Source: JTS-AC122 sp041742635 (GTDB lineage: Bacteria; Planctomycetota; Phycisphaerae; Phycisphaerales; UBA1924). From it: a stretch of DNA of 16,103 nucleotides. Within the stretch, counting starts at the first letter, position 1. Each line of letters starts with the position of its first letter. This document shows, one piece after another, positions 1 to 6,911 of this stretch. The DNA lies in NCBI GenBank assembly GCA_041742635.1, contig JBGSIF010000190.1, forward strand, positions 1-16,103, in the 5' to 3' direction. The translations under genes were made by a program, and so were the position numbers. Below the pieces are notes generated by a model. The model was not told the origin of the DNA. It searched no databases and was given only the letters and a program-made list of their open reading frames with translations.

Positions 1-270
1 CCAAACGAACGCAGCGGTTCTCCAAACTCACCACCACTCGCACCGCATATCGAAAGAAACACCCCACCTGACCCGTCCTTATCTGAATGGCATTCAAAGC
101 ACACGGACTTCGGTGGCACGGCAGACCGTCGAGCCACCCGCCAATGCGAGAAGTCTTTCGGCCGGAGATCGACTACATCGAATCGAAGCCGAATTGAATG
201 CCCATGACCGACTCTCGCAACACGTTAATCGCGGTTCACCTTGGGGTACAAACCAGCGATAGGATTCGGC
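1..270. other. Left-edge stretch with no supportable gene
   Basis: I find no convincing gene here. Two plus-strand frames are open from the window edge (frame 1 to about base 204, frame 2 to about base 262). Either could be the tail of a gene starting outside the window, but their third-position base choice is mixed and neither translation is recognisable. The stretch presumably contains the promoter of the toxin-antitoxin pair that starts at 271, but I see no clear -35/-10 pair. Base composition here looks less GC-rich than in the metabolic genes further right, which would fit a recently acquired segment. That is a by-eye impression. Confidence 0.5.
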
Positions 271-507
271 ATGAATACGTCCGACGCGGCACTGTTGTCT
301 CGCGTAACACGCAACCCGGCCCAATGTGGCGGGAGGCCTTGTATCCGTGGTATGCGGATCCGCGTGACCGACATCCTCGAGATGCTCGCGCACGATGTCA
401 CGGCAGTCGAGATTCTTCAGGATTTTCCCGACCTGGAGGCGGATGACATTCGAGCGTGCTTGATGTACGCGGCTCGGCGGACGACGATTCCGCAGGTGGC
501 GGCGTGA
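271..507 (+). CDS. DUF433 family antitoxin-like protein
   Basis: This 78-residue protein matches the DUF433 pattern. It has a GGRPCIRGMRI core at residues 20-30, followed by a short helical segment and a DFPDLEADDIRACL segment at about 51-64, the usual 'yPxLxxedvraal' signature. DUF433 proteins are small winged-helix-like proteins, commonly found as the antitoxin partner of PIN-like toxins. I chose the ATG at 271 because AGGA lies six bases upstream (261-264). A TTG at 241 is also in frame but adds residues not typical of the family. The stop codon overlaps the start of the next gene (GTGA, 504-507), which argues for translational coupling. By analogy with other antitoxins it may repress its own promoter, but no operator was identified. 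Confidence 0.85.
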   Translation: MNTSDAALLSRVTRNPAQCGGRPCIRGMRIRVTDILEMLAHDVTAVEILQDFPDLEADDIRACLMYAARRTTIPQVAA

Positions 508-842
508 AGGTCTGGATCGACGCACAACTGCCGCCCGCGATGGCCGTGTGGATGACTGAAGACCATGGCGTCGAGGCATCCACGCTCCATCCGCTCGGAC
601 TTCGACAAGCCGAAGACGACGAAGTCTTCGATGCGATGCGTACGGCTGGCGCGGTTATCGCGTCAAAAGACGAAGACTTTGTGGACTTAGTGACTCGTCT
701 TTCACCGCCGCCGCAACTGCTCTGGATTACATGCGGAAATGTAACGAACCGGGTTCTTCGGGCATTGATGAAACGGGCTTTTCCCGAAGCCCGGCGTCTG
801 CTTGAGGGCGGCGAGCCGATCGTCGAACTCACAGAGATTTAG
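504..842 (+). CDS. DUF5615 family PIN-like toxin candidate
   Basis: This 112-residue protein fits DUF5615, a PIN-like nuclease-fold family that regularly pairs with DUF433. The N-terminus reads VKVWIDAQLPP, with the family's acidic residue at D6. LGLRQAEDDEVF follows at 31-42, then the SKDEDF acidic motif at 54-59 and a GNVTNR segment at 78-83. D6, D38/D39, D56 and D58 are the likely metal-binding acidic residues of an RNase-type site. GTG at 504 is preferred because it overlaps the antitoxin stop by four bases and gives the conserved N-terminus. An ATG at 456 would add unrelated residues. Toxicity and RNase activity are inferred from the family and gene pairing. Confidence 0.85.
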   Translation: MKVWIDAQLPPAMAVWMTEDHGVEASTLHPLGLRQAEDDEVFDAMRTAGAVIASKDEDFVDLVTRLSPPPQLLWITCGNVTNRVLRALMKRAFPEARRLLEGGEPIVELTEI

Positions 843-866
843 GGAGCGATGCGAGCGTGTGCCGTG

Positions 867-1670
867 TTACGGATAATCCTGCCGCGTAGCTCGGATGACG
901 ACGTCGGCGATGTTGACCCGGGCGGGGAGGGCGAGCATCGAGACGATGAGTTGGGCGATGTCGTCGGGTTCGAGGACCGGGCCGATCTTGTCCATGAACG
1001 CGCCGAAGCCGACGGGGTCGTAGCCGGCGACCTCCTGGAACTCGCTCTTGACGACGGCGGGTTCGACGACGCCGACGCGGATGCCCTTGGGGCCGATCTC
1101 ACGCCGTAGGGCTTCGGCGAGGGAGTGCAGCCCGAACTTGGTGGAGCCGTACATGGAGGAGAAGGGCGATATGTGCCGCCCGACGACGGAGCCGATGGCG
1201 ATGATGTCGCGCGGGGTGCTGGTCCACGCGGCACCGGAGGGGAGCGAGGCGTCGAGCGTGGCGATCATGCGCCGGGCGGCTTCGCGCATGAGTTTGGCCG
1301 CCCCGAGCAGGTTGGTGCGGATCATCGCCTCCCACTGCACGGTGTCGGAGTCGAGGAGCGATCCCTTGAGCCCACGGCCCGCGTTCACGATCACGGCGTC
1401 GGGGATGACGCCGAGTTCGCGCATCGGATGATCGAACATCTGCTGGACGACGACGTCGTCGGCGGCGTCGCCGAGGACGAGGCAGATGCGGGGGGTTGGG
1501 GCTGGGGCTGAACGACGGAGGGCGGCGGCGAGTGAATCCAAGCGTTCCTTTCGGCGCGCATTGAGGACGAGGTTCGCGCCCGCGGCAAAGGCGGCGCGGG
1601 CGATAGCCTCGCCGATGCCGCTGCTTGCGCCGGTGATGAGAACGGTTCGGCGATGAAGGGGTAGGGGCAT
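867..1670 (-). CDS. SDR family NAD(P)-dependent oxidoreductase
   Basis: This is a classical short-chain dehydrogenase of 267 residues. The nucleotide-binding glycine motif TGASSGIG is at 13-20. The pair R39-R40 after the second beta strand favours NADP(H). NAG is at 96-98, and the catalytic tetrad is N120, S161, Y174 and K178 (Y-GST-K). The substrate cannot be read from the sequence. The C-terminal half resembles the YdfG/serine-3-dehydrogenase-like branch, which reduces or oxidises small hydroxy acids or carbonyls. The ATG at 1670 places the first beta strand close to the N-terminus, as usual. A GTG at 1685 is an alternative, and neither has a Shine-Dalgarno sequence. The gene starts 19 bp after the isomerase stop on the same strand, so co-transcription is likely. 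It converges with the toxin gene. Confidence 0.9.
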   Translation of the reverse strand: MPLPLHRRTVLITGASSGIGEAIARAAFAAGANLVLNARRKERLDSLAAALRRSAPAPTPRICLVLGDAADDVVVQQMFDHPMRELGVIPDAVIVNAGRGLKGSLLDSDTVQWEAMIRTNLLGAAKLMREAARRMIATLDASLPSGAAWTSTPRDIIAIGSVVGRHISPFSSMYGSTKFGLHSLAEALRREIGPKGIRVGVVEPAVVKSEFQEVAGYDPVGFGAFMDKIGPVLEPDDIAQLIVSMLALPARVNIADVVIRATRQDYP

Positions 1671-1689
1671 GGAGGTTTGCAGCACGCGA

Positions 1690-2757
1690 TCAGCGATCCT
1701 TTGAGGGTTCGGCTGGCTTGTCCGGTGTTGGAGTAGGAGCGGTCGGTTTGGCGGCGTCGGGTTTGGTATCGGGCTTCGCCGCGGCGGTTATCGGGGGGGC
1801 ATCGACCAGCGTCGCCGACTTGATCATTGGCGGATCGACCGGGCGCGAGTTTTGCGGGTTGGTTTGGACGGTGCCGATCGACCTGAGGACATCGTCGCCC
1901 GCGACGGCTTTGCCGAAGGCGGTGTATTTGCCGTCGAGGAAACTGGTCCCGGAGCGGTTGAGGCAGAGGAAGATCTGGGAGCCGTTGGTGTTGGGGTCGT
2001 TGGTCCGCGCCATCGAGATGACGCCCAGGTCATGCTGGAGGGTGCTGGGTTCGAGGTCGAAGTTGAAGCCCGGGCCGCCTTGGCCGGCGGTCTCGGGATT
2101 GCTCGCGCCGGGGTCGCCGACTTGGAGTATGTCGATGGTGGAGTCCGCGTTGAGATCGGCGATGCGGTGGAAGATGACATCGGTGTAGTACCCGCCTTCG
2201 ACAAGCCCGCGGAAGGTCCAGACGGTGTTGGGGGCCATGTCAGGTCGAAGGGCTATCTGGACTTGGCCTTTGGAGGTATCGAACAGGATGTGCTTGTCGG
2301 TGTAGGCGCGAATACCGGAGTAGATCTTGCGGCCACGCTGCCACTGGGGGTTGCCCGCGCCGTCAACACGAGTGGCGTAGTCGGGTGAGACGAGGGGCTG
2401 AAGGACAACCGGGGCGCCGATCGGGGTGTCGCCGACGGTGAGTTGGAGGTAGAGCAAGCGCGGCGAACTGGTGGTCCACAGCGTGGGGAACTTCTCAGCC
2501 AGATTCACCGCGCCCGCGGCGGCATCGGCGGACTCGACAAGGTTCCCGGTCACGGGTTCAAGGAGTTGCAGCCGAGGTTGACCCTTGGCAGTGTCGGGGA
2601 CGACAACCTTCATCGGGATCGCGCGGGCGATGCCGAAATACACACGGTCGGAGGTGACCTGCGCCTGAGCGATGCCCGCCAGGCCGGTGATGGAAATAAT
2701 CACGGCAATCCCGAACATACAGCGGACAGCAGCGACGGGGGGGTACGGGTTTGGCAT
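1690..2757 (-). CDS. Exported cyclophilin-type peptidyl-prolyl isomerase
   Basis: This 355-residue protein probably catalyses cis-trans isomerisation of prolyl bonds in the cell envelope. Residues 1-32 form a signal peptide with a hydrophobic stretch at about 14-30 and an AQA cleavage site. Residues 33-155 form an extra domain I cannot name, predicted to be mostly beta. The cyclophilin domain spans about 160-318, with FHRI (R198, equivalent to CypA R55), QVGD (212-215), GVISMAR (245-251), NTNGSQIFLCL (257-267) and a YTAFGK segment (278-283). Phe and Tyr replace the human CypA Trp121 and His126, as is common in bacterial forms. A short insert lies between FHRI and QVGD. The tail from about 323 is rich in Pro, Lys, Ala and Thr. 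The ATG at 2757 follows a GGAG nine bases upstream and creates the signal peptide. The longer frame up to 2895 lacks such support. Confidence 0.9.
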   Translation of the reverse strand: MPNPYPPVAAVRCMFGIAVIISITGLAGIAQAQVTSDRVYFGIARAIPMKVVVPDTAKGQPRLQLLEPVTGNLVESADAAAGAVNLAEKFPTLWTTSSPRLLYLQLTVGDTPIGAPVVLQPLVSPDYATRVDGAGNPQWQRGRKIYSGIRAYTDKHILFDTSKGQVQIALRPDMAPNTVWTFRGLVEGGYYTDVIFHRIADLNADSTIDILQVGDPGASNPETAGQGGPGFNFDLEPSTLQHDLGVISMARTNDPNTNGSQIFLCLNRSGTSFLDGKYTAFGKAVAGDDVLRSIGTVQTNPQNSRPVDPPMIKSATLVDAPPITAAAKPDTKPDAAKPTAPTPTPDKPAEPSKDR

Positions 2758-2854
2758 GATGAAGAACTCCAGCAATAACGGGGTGAACTGGTCAGATGAA
2801 GAGAGTTTATGCCGCGGATTCGCGGTGTCCGCTGACACGGATCGTGGGATCGGG

Positions 2855-3976
2855 TCAGTGGTTGAAGACCTTGTTGATAGGCGTGTTATTGCCACCGGCG
2901 GGGTGATCTTTGCTAAACCAGTTGAAGTAGTTTGTGCACCCGGCTTCGCCGTTCCTGACGAGCAGCGCGATCTCGGGGGCGGTCAAGTCGAACTTGGTGA
3001 ACGGGACGGTACCGGCGTCGAGGAAGATGGTGCGGTGCCAGTCATGGGGCTTGAGGTGACTTTTCAAGGCAATGGAGCGCATGAACTGGATCAGCGCCGC
3101 GCTGTAACCGATCACACTCGTGATGGGCTTGGGGTCGGCAGCGAGGCGTCCTTTGTACTCCGCGACCTCGTCGGCGGTATCGACCCGGAAGCCCAGGGTC
3201 TGCTTGTTGTAGACGTGGTTGTCGTCGTACGCGGTGCGGAAGTGCAGCCCGGCACACGGATCGACGGTGACGGTGCTGAGATGGTCGCAGGACTGGTCGA
3301 TGAAGCGCTTGTCGTCGAAGATATCGACGGGGTAGTTCCAAGTCACCCCGCCATCGACGAGGATACGCCGCTTCGGGGCGGGATGATCAGAGACGGGAGC
3401 GGCGAGCGACTCACGCACACTTGAAAAAAAGAATGGGATGCTCATGGAAGCGCGGATGGCGTGCCAGATCGGCGTGTCTTTGGTGTCGTCTTCGGTGGCG
3501 TCGTATTGACGGACCACGCCGCGCGAGATATCGCTGGCGACGACATAGAGTTTACGGAACTTGCCGGGCGAAGTGGAGGCCTTGTTCACCGGATCCTCGG
3601 CGAGGCGTTCGAGTTGCGCAAACGTCAAGTCGCTTGGAAGCCCTTTTTGCGAAAAGCGTTCTTTCAGCCAGACAGTGAAGGCATCCCCGCGGAACCACCC
3701 GAAGTTGGTCAGCGAGCGGGCGACGCTGACAAAGAAACCGCCCGGGGCGTCCATGAAGGACTCGAAACTCGTGGTGCCCACGACCTGTTCGATCTCGTCG
3801 GCGTCATACCCGATCGCCAGCAGGCAGGCCGTGATCGCGCCGGCGGACGCTCCCGCGACGCGCTCGATATCGGGCATGATGCCTTGTTGTTGCAAAACAC
3901 GCAGCGCGCCGGCGTATGCGATGCCCAGGACGCCGCCGCCTTCAAACACGAGGTTTCGGAACTGTGACTGGTGCAT
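2855..3976 (-). CDS. Patatin-like phospholipase family protein
   Basis: This 373-residue patatin-family acyl hydrolase probably cleaves acyl esters of phospholipids or other lipids. It has the oxyanion-hole motif EGGGVLG at 12-18, the nucleophile elbow GASAG at 42-46 (Ser44), and the dyad aspartate in VDGG at 207-210 (Asp208). There is no signal peptide or obvious transmembrane helix, so it is likely cytosolic or peripherally membrane-bound. The ATG at 3976 is well supported by AGGAGG five bases upstream, and the in-frame extension to 4018 is not needed. The peptidyl-prolyl isomerase gene begins 97 bp downstream on the same strand. The C-terminal 'APEIALLVRNGEAG' segment matches the family's usual final helix. 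The substrate is unknown. It could be a housekeeping lipase or, less likely, an effector, since none of the usual effector partners are present. Confidence 0.92.
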   Translation of the reverse strand: MHQSQFRNLVFEGGGVLGIAYAGALRVLQQQGIMPDIERVAGASAGAITACLLAIGYDADEIEQVVGTTSFESFMDAPGGFFVSVARSLTNFGWFRGDAFTVWLKERFSQKGLPSDLTFAQLERLAEDPVNKASTSPGKFRKLYVVASDISRGVVRQYDATEDDTKDTPIWHAIRASMSIPFFFSSVRESLAAPVSDHPAPKRRILVDGGVTWNYPVDIFDDKRFIDQSCDHLSTVTVDPCAGLHFRTAYDDNHVYNKQTLGFRVDTADEVAEYKGRLAADPKPITSVIGYSAALIQFMRSIALKSHLKPHDWHRTIFLDAGTVPFTKFDLTAPEIALLVRNGEAGCTNYFNWFSKDHPAGGNNTPINKVFNH

Positions 3977-4086
3977 TCGTGCCTCCTTGGAGAGACAATC
4001 TAACAGGTTCCGGGTCATGGTGCCAGTGCGACGCCGATCATCTGGCGCTGGGTGGCCCGGCGGGATTAACGATCGTAGATTAGGTG
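3977..4086. promoter_or_regulatory. Divergent intergenic region, patatin / cutC
   Basis: This 110-bp gap lies between two genes that point away from each other, so it should hold a promoter for each. The strong Shine-Dalgarno sequence of the patatin gene is at its left end. An 8-bp palindrome, ACGATCGT, lies at 4069-4076 just before cutC. No convincing -35/-10 pair was identified for either direction. Confidence 0.4.
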
Positions 4087-4791
4087 ATGATGCAGCATGA
4101 CGGCGTGATACGGATCGAGATTGCCGTGGATTCGGTGCGGGACGCGGTGGCGGCGGCGCACGCGGGCGCGGACCGGATCGAACTCTGTTCTCGCCTTGAC
4201 CTCGACGGTCTAACGCCTAATCCGCGTGATATCGCACGAGTCAAGGGCGAGGTTGGGGTGCCGGTGATGGCGATGCTCCGTCCGCGGGAGGGAGCATTTA
4301 CATGCGAGCCGCACGAGTTCGGGTTGGTGCTGAGCCAACTCGAAGCGCTCGTGGGTGCGGGTTCGGACGGGATTGTCTTTGGTTTTCTCGATGCACAGCA
4401 CGAGGTCGATGAGGCGATCTGCGGCGAGGTGTTGGCACGGTGCGGCGAGGTCGAACGTGTGTTTCATCGCGCTTTCGATCAGGCGTCGGGGGGGCTTGCG
4501 GCAGTTGAAAAACTCATAACGATCGGCTGCACGCGGGTGCTGACATCGGGGCACGCCGCGAGCGCGGTTTCGCCCGAGGGGATCGATGGGATCGAACGGT
4601 TGGTGCGGCACGCGGGGGGAAAGATCGAAGTGCTGCCCGGCGGGGGGGTGCGGGCATCAAACGCCGCCGACTTGATCACGCGGACCGGGTGCAGGCAGGT
4701 GCATTCGTCGGCACGGACACAGGGTCGGTTTGACGCCATGGAAGTGGTTCGGCTTCGGGAAGCGGTTGAGGCGCTCGGTCGATGTGGCTAG
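4087..4791 (+). CDS. cutC: CutC family protein
   Basis: This protein of about 234 residues has the full set of CutC motifs: IEIAVDS near the N-terminus, AGADRIELC at 26-34, GLTP at 41-44, MLRPREGAF at 63-71, FHRAFD at 126-131, RVLTSG at 150-155, GGGVRASN at 185-192 and HSSA at 206-209. CutC proteins are cytosolic TIM barrels, originally linked to copper tolerance in E. coli. That role has been questioned, so the name should be read as a family label. GTG 4084, ATG 4087 and ATG 4090 follow one another in frame, and upstream there is only a weak AGGTG that would suit ATG 4090. I use the first ATG. It is divergent from the patatin gene and about 100 bp upstream of the fructose bisphosphatase gene on the same strand. 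No copper-related neighbour is present. Confidence 0.92.
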   Translation: MMQHDGVIRIEIAVDSVRDAVAAAHAGADRIELCSRLDLDGLTPNPRDIARVKGEVGVPVMAMLRPREGAFTCEPHEFGLVLSQLEALVGAGSDGIVFGFLDAQHEVDEAICGEVLARCGEVERVFHRAFDQASGGLAAVEKLITIGCTRVLTSGHAASAVSPEGIDGIERLVRHAGGKIEVLPGGGVRASNAADLITRTGCRQVHSSARTQGRFDAMEVVRLREAVEALGRCG

Positions 4792-4857
4792 CCGGCCAAG
4801 CAGGTAGGTTCTGGGGGGGGCGTGTGTTGGGTGTTTGGACGACGGGTGACAACGGTG

Positions 4858-4886
4858 CCGCCGGACGGAACAATCCGGGCGGAGGA
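4858..4886 (+). promoter_or_regulatory. Hairpin overlapping the fbp ribosome-binding site
   Basis: CCGCCGGA (4858-4865) and TCCGGGCGG (4874-4882) are inverted repeats that pair with one bulged base around an 8-base loop. The 3' arm ends in the first two bases of the GGAGGA Shine-Dalgarno sequence (4881-4886), five bases before the ATG at 4892. If formed in the mRNA, the hairpin would partly mask the ribosome-binding site. Function is inferred from geometry only. Confidence 0.4.
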
Positions 4887-4891
4887 CTGCC

Positions 4892-6865
4892 ATGCCCTTG
4901 TCTATGAATGATGATCGATTGAACTTGATTCAAACGCTGGCGCGTCGGTATCCGTCGGCAGATGCCGCGATCGCCGAGGCCGCCGGGCTGCGGGCCAAAC
5001 TCGATCTTCCAAAGGGTGTCGTGCATGTGATCTCCGACGTCCACGGCGAGGACGCGAAGTTGCGGCACGTCATCAACAACGCCTCGGGCGCGCTGCGCAC
5101 CATCGTCGAGGATGTGCTGCGTGACCGGCTGTCGGCCGATGAGCGAGCACGATTCCTCGCGGTGCTCTACTACCCGCGCGAGGCGATCCGCAAGTTCGCC
5201 GGAGAACTCGTCGCGTCCAAACGACGCACCGAGTGGATCTTTCAGACCCTTACTCTTCAGTTCGAGATCGTGCGGGCGATCCGCAAGACGTACCGGCGCG
5301 ACTACGTCGAAGCGCTGATCCCTACGCAGTTCCGCGAACTCTTCGTCGAACTCGTTTCGGGGCAGCGCCCCGAGTTCGCGCGAACGATGTTGATGGAAAT
5401 GGCCAAGTTCGACCGTGACTGGGGCGCGGTCCGCGCGGGGTCGCGTTTGATACGGAATCTCGCGTCGGAAGAGTTGCTCGTTGCGGGCGATCTTGGGGAC
5501 CGCGGGCCGCGGATTGATCGGGTCATCGACACGCTGATGCGACAGCCCAACGTGAACCTGTTGTGGGGGAACCACGACACGATCTGGCTCGGGGCACACC
5601 TCGGTCACGAGGCGTGCCTGCTCACCGTGCTTCGCTTCTCGGCTCGGTATCGGCAAGCGGCGCAGTTGGAAGAGGGGTACGGGATTCTGACGACCGCACT
5701 CGAGAAACTCGTGCGGGACGTCTACGCCGACGACCCGGCGGAGCGGTTCATCCCCAAGGGGCATGGGCTGCGCGATCACATCATGGTCGCTCGGATGCAG
5801 AAGGCGATTGCGGTCATGCAGTTCAAAGCCGAGGGACGGCTTATCGAGCGGCACCCCGAATGGGATCTTTCGCACCGCCGGCTGCTGCACAGGATCACGT
5901 TTGAAGGTGTGGGTGCCGATCGACGCGCGGTGAGCGTCGAGATCGACGGCAAGACGTATCCGATGCTCGATACACGCCTGCCGACGATCGATCCGAACGA
6001 TCCCTATGCCTACTCCCCCGACGAGCAGGCGTGCATCGACCGGCTTCGGGATTCGTTCGTGCGCTCCGAGCGTCTGCGCGAGCACATGCAATGGGTTGTT
6101 CGGCGCGGCGGGATGTGGACCAAGCGCGATGAAGTGCTCGTGTTCCACGCCTGCGTCCCAGTTGACGAAGCGGGGAATGTGCTGAGCCTGAAGGTCGATG
6201 GGCACAACGTCGCTGGGCGCGAGTTGTTCGACGCGCTCGGGTCGGTCGTTCGGCGAGCGTTCCGCAAGCGTTTCTTCGGGATCGATCAGGACGCGGATTG
6301 GCTGTGGTACATGTGGGGCGGGCCGCGGTCGCCGCTCTTCGGCAAGGACAAACTGGCGACCTTCGAGTCGTACTTCGTCGCCGACAAGGAGGCGCAGAAA
6401 GAACACAAGAATCCGTACTTCGAGCATGTCCACGACGCCGGGTTCGTCAAAAAAATCGGGCGGCTCTTCGGGTGCGGCGATGATGTCCTCATCGTCAATG
6501 GGCACGTCCCCGTGAAGATCGAGAAAGGCGAGCAGCCCGTCAAACGCGGCGGGAACTGCGTGACGATCGACGGCGCGTTCAGCGAGGCCTACGGCGACCG
6601 CGGGTACACCCTGGTCCTCAAGCCCGGCGGCATCGAACTCGCGGAGCACGCCCCGTTCAGTTCGGTGGACGCGGTGATTGATTCAGGCGCGGATATCGTG
6701 CCGACCGTGACGACGATCCGACGCTACGACGCGGGTACGAACGGGACTGGCGGCGTTCGCCTCATCGGCGACACGGAGGAAGGCCGGCGGATCCGTCAGC
6801 ACCTCGGGAACTTGGAGGCGCTGGTGCAGGCGTATCAGGAAGGGATTGTGGCCGAGGAAGGGTGA
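4892..6865 (+). CDS. fbp: Class III fructose-1,6-bisphosphatase
   Basis: This 657-residue enzyme is close in length to the roughly 670-residue Bacillus subtilis class III FBPase. It should hydrolyse fructose-1,6-bisphosphate to fructose-6-phosphate and phosphate, the committed step of gluconeogenesis, in the cytosol. The fold belongs to the calcineurin-like metallophosphatases. The metal-binding motifs are in order: SDVHGE at 48-53 (D49, H51), GDLGDRG at 199-205, GNHD at 226-229 and NGH at 536-538. The N-terminal LDLPKGVVHVISDVHG stretch (37-52) is the family's signature region. Known members are Mn-dependent. The start is well supported by GGAGGA five bases upstream, and a GC-rich hairpin touches that site. 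The gene lies 100 bp after cutC and converges with the lipoprotein gene, 46 bp away. Confidence 0.95.
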   Translation: MPLSMNDDRLNLIQTLARRYPSADAAIAEAAGLRAKLDLPKGVVHVISDVHGEDAKLRHVINNASGALRTIVEDVLRDRLSADERARFLAVLYYPREAIRKFAGELVASKRRTEWIFQTLTLQFEIVRAIRKTYRRDYVEALIPTQFRELFVELVSGQRPEFARTMLMEMAKFDRDWGAVRAGSRLIRNLASEELLVAGDLGDRGPRIDRVIDTLMRQPNVNLLWGNHDTIWLGAHLGHEACLLTVLRFSARYRQAAQLEEGYGILTTALEKLVRDVYADDPAERFIPKGHGLRDHIMVARMQKAIAVMQFKAEGRLIERHPEWDLSHRRLLHRITFEGVGADRRAVSVEIDGKTYPMLDTRLPTIDPNDPYAYSPDEQACIDRLRDSFVRSERLREHMQWVVRRGGMWTKRDEVLVFHACVPVDEAGNVLSLKVDGHNVAGRELFDALGSVVRRAFRKRFFGIDQDADWLWYMWGGPRSPLFGKDKLATFESYFVADKEAQKEHKNPYFEHVHDAGFVKKIGRLFGCGDDVLIVNGHVPVKIEKGEQPVKRGGNCVTIDGAFSEAYGDRGYTLVLKPGGIELAEHAPFSSVDAVIDSGADIVPTVTTIRRYDAGTNGTGGVRLIGDTEEGRRIRQHLGNLEALVQAYQEGIVAEEG

Positions 6866-6911
6866 TGCACCCTTCGCGTGCCGTGTCAGGTTGCCAAATC
6901 GGAACTACTTG

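Noticed and set aside
112..138. Inverted repeat GGTGGC...GCCACC
   Set aside because: It has only six pairs around a 15-base loop and no T-run, so it is neither a terminator nor a convincing operator.
1..262. Plus-strand frames open from the left edge, possible gene ends
   Set aside because: They are too short, have weak third-position GC bias, and the translations match nothing I recognise. They cannot be decided without upstream sequence.
94..579. Minus-strand open frame across the toxin-antitoxin pair
   Set aside because: It is Arg/Ser-rich with no domain, and it opposes two genes with clear family signatures.
2855..3976. Patatin gene considered as an anti-phage (CBASS or similar) effector
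   Set aside because: No nucleotidyltransferase, E1/E2-like, JAB or other partner gene is adjacent. The neighbours are an isomerase and a CutC protein, so a housekeeping lipase is the simpler reading.
4813..4820. Run of eight G residues upstream of fbp, possible phase-variable tract
   Set aside because: It lies about 70 bp before the ATG in non-coding sequence, and G runs are common in this GC-rich DNA. There is no evidence of slippage control.
4676..6649. 657-codon open frame antisense to the class III bisphosphatase, the same length as the real gene
   Set aside because: It lies almost entirely opposite a gene with full family motifs. Its translation has no recognisable motif and is full of Arg, Pro and His, as expected from the complement of GC-rich codons. 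The equal length is coincidence.
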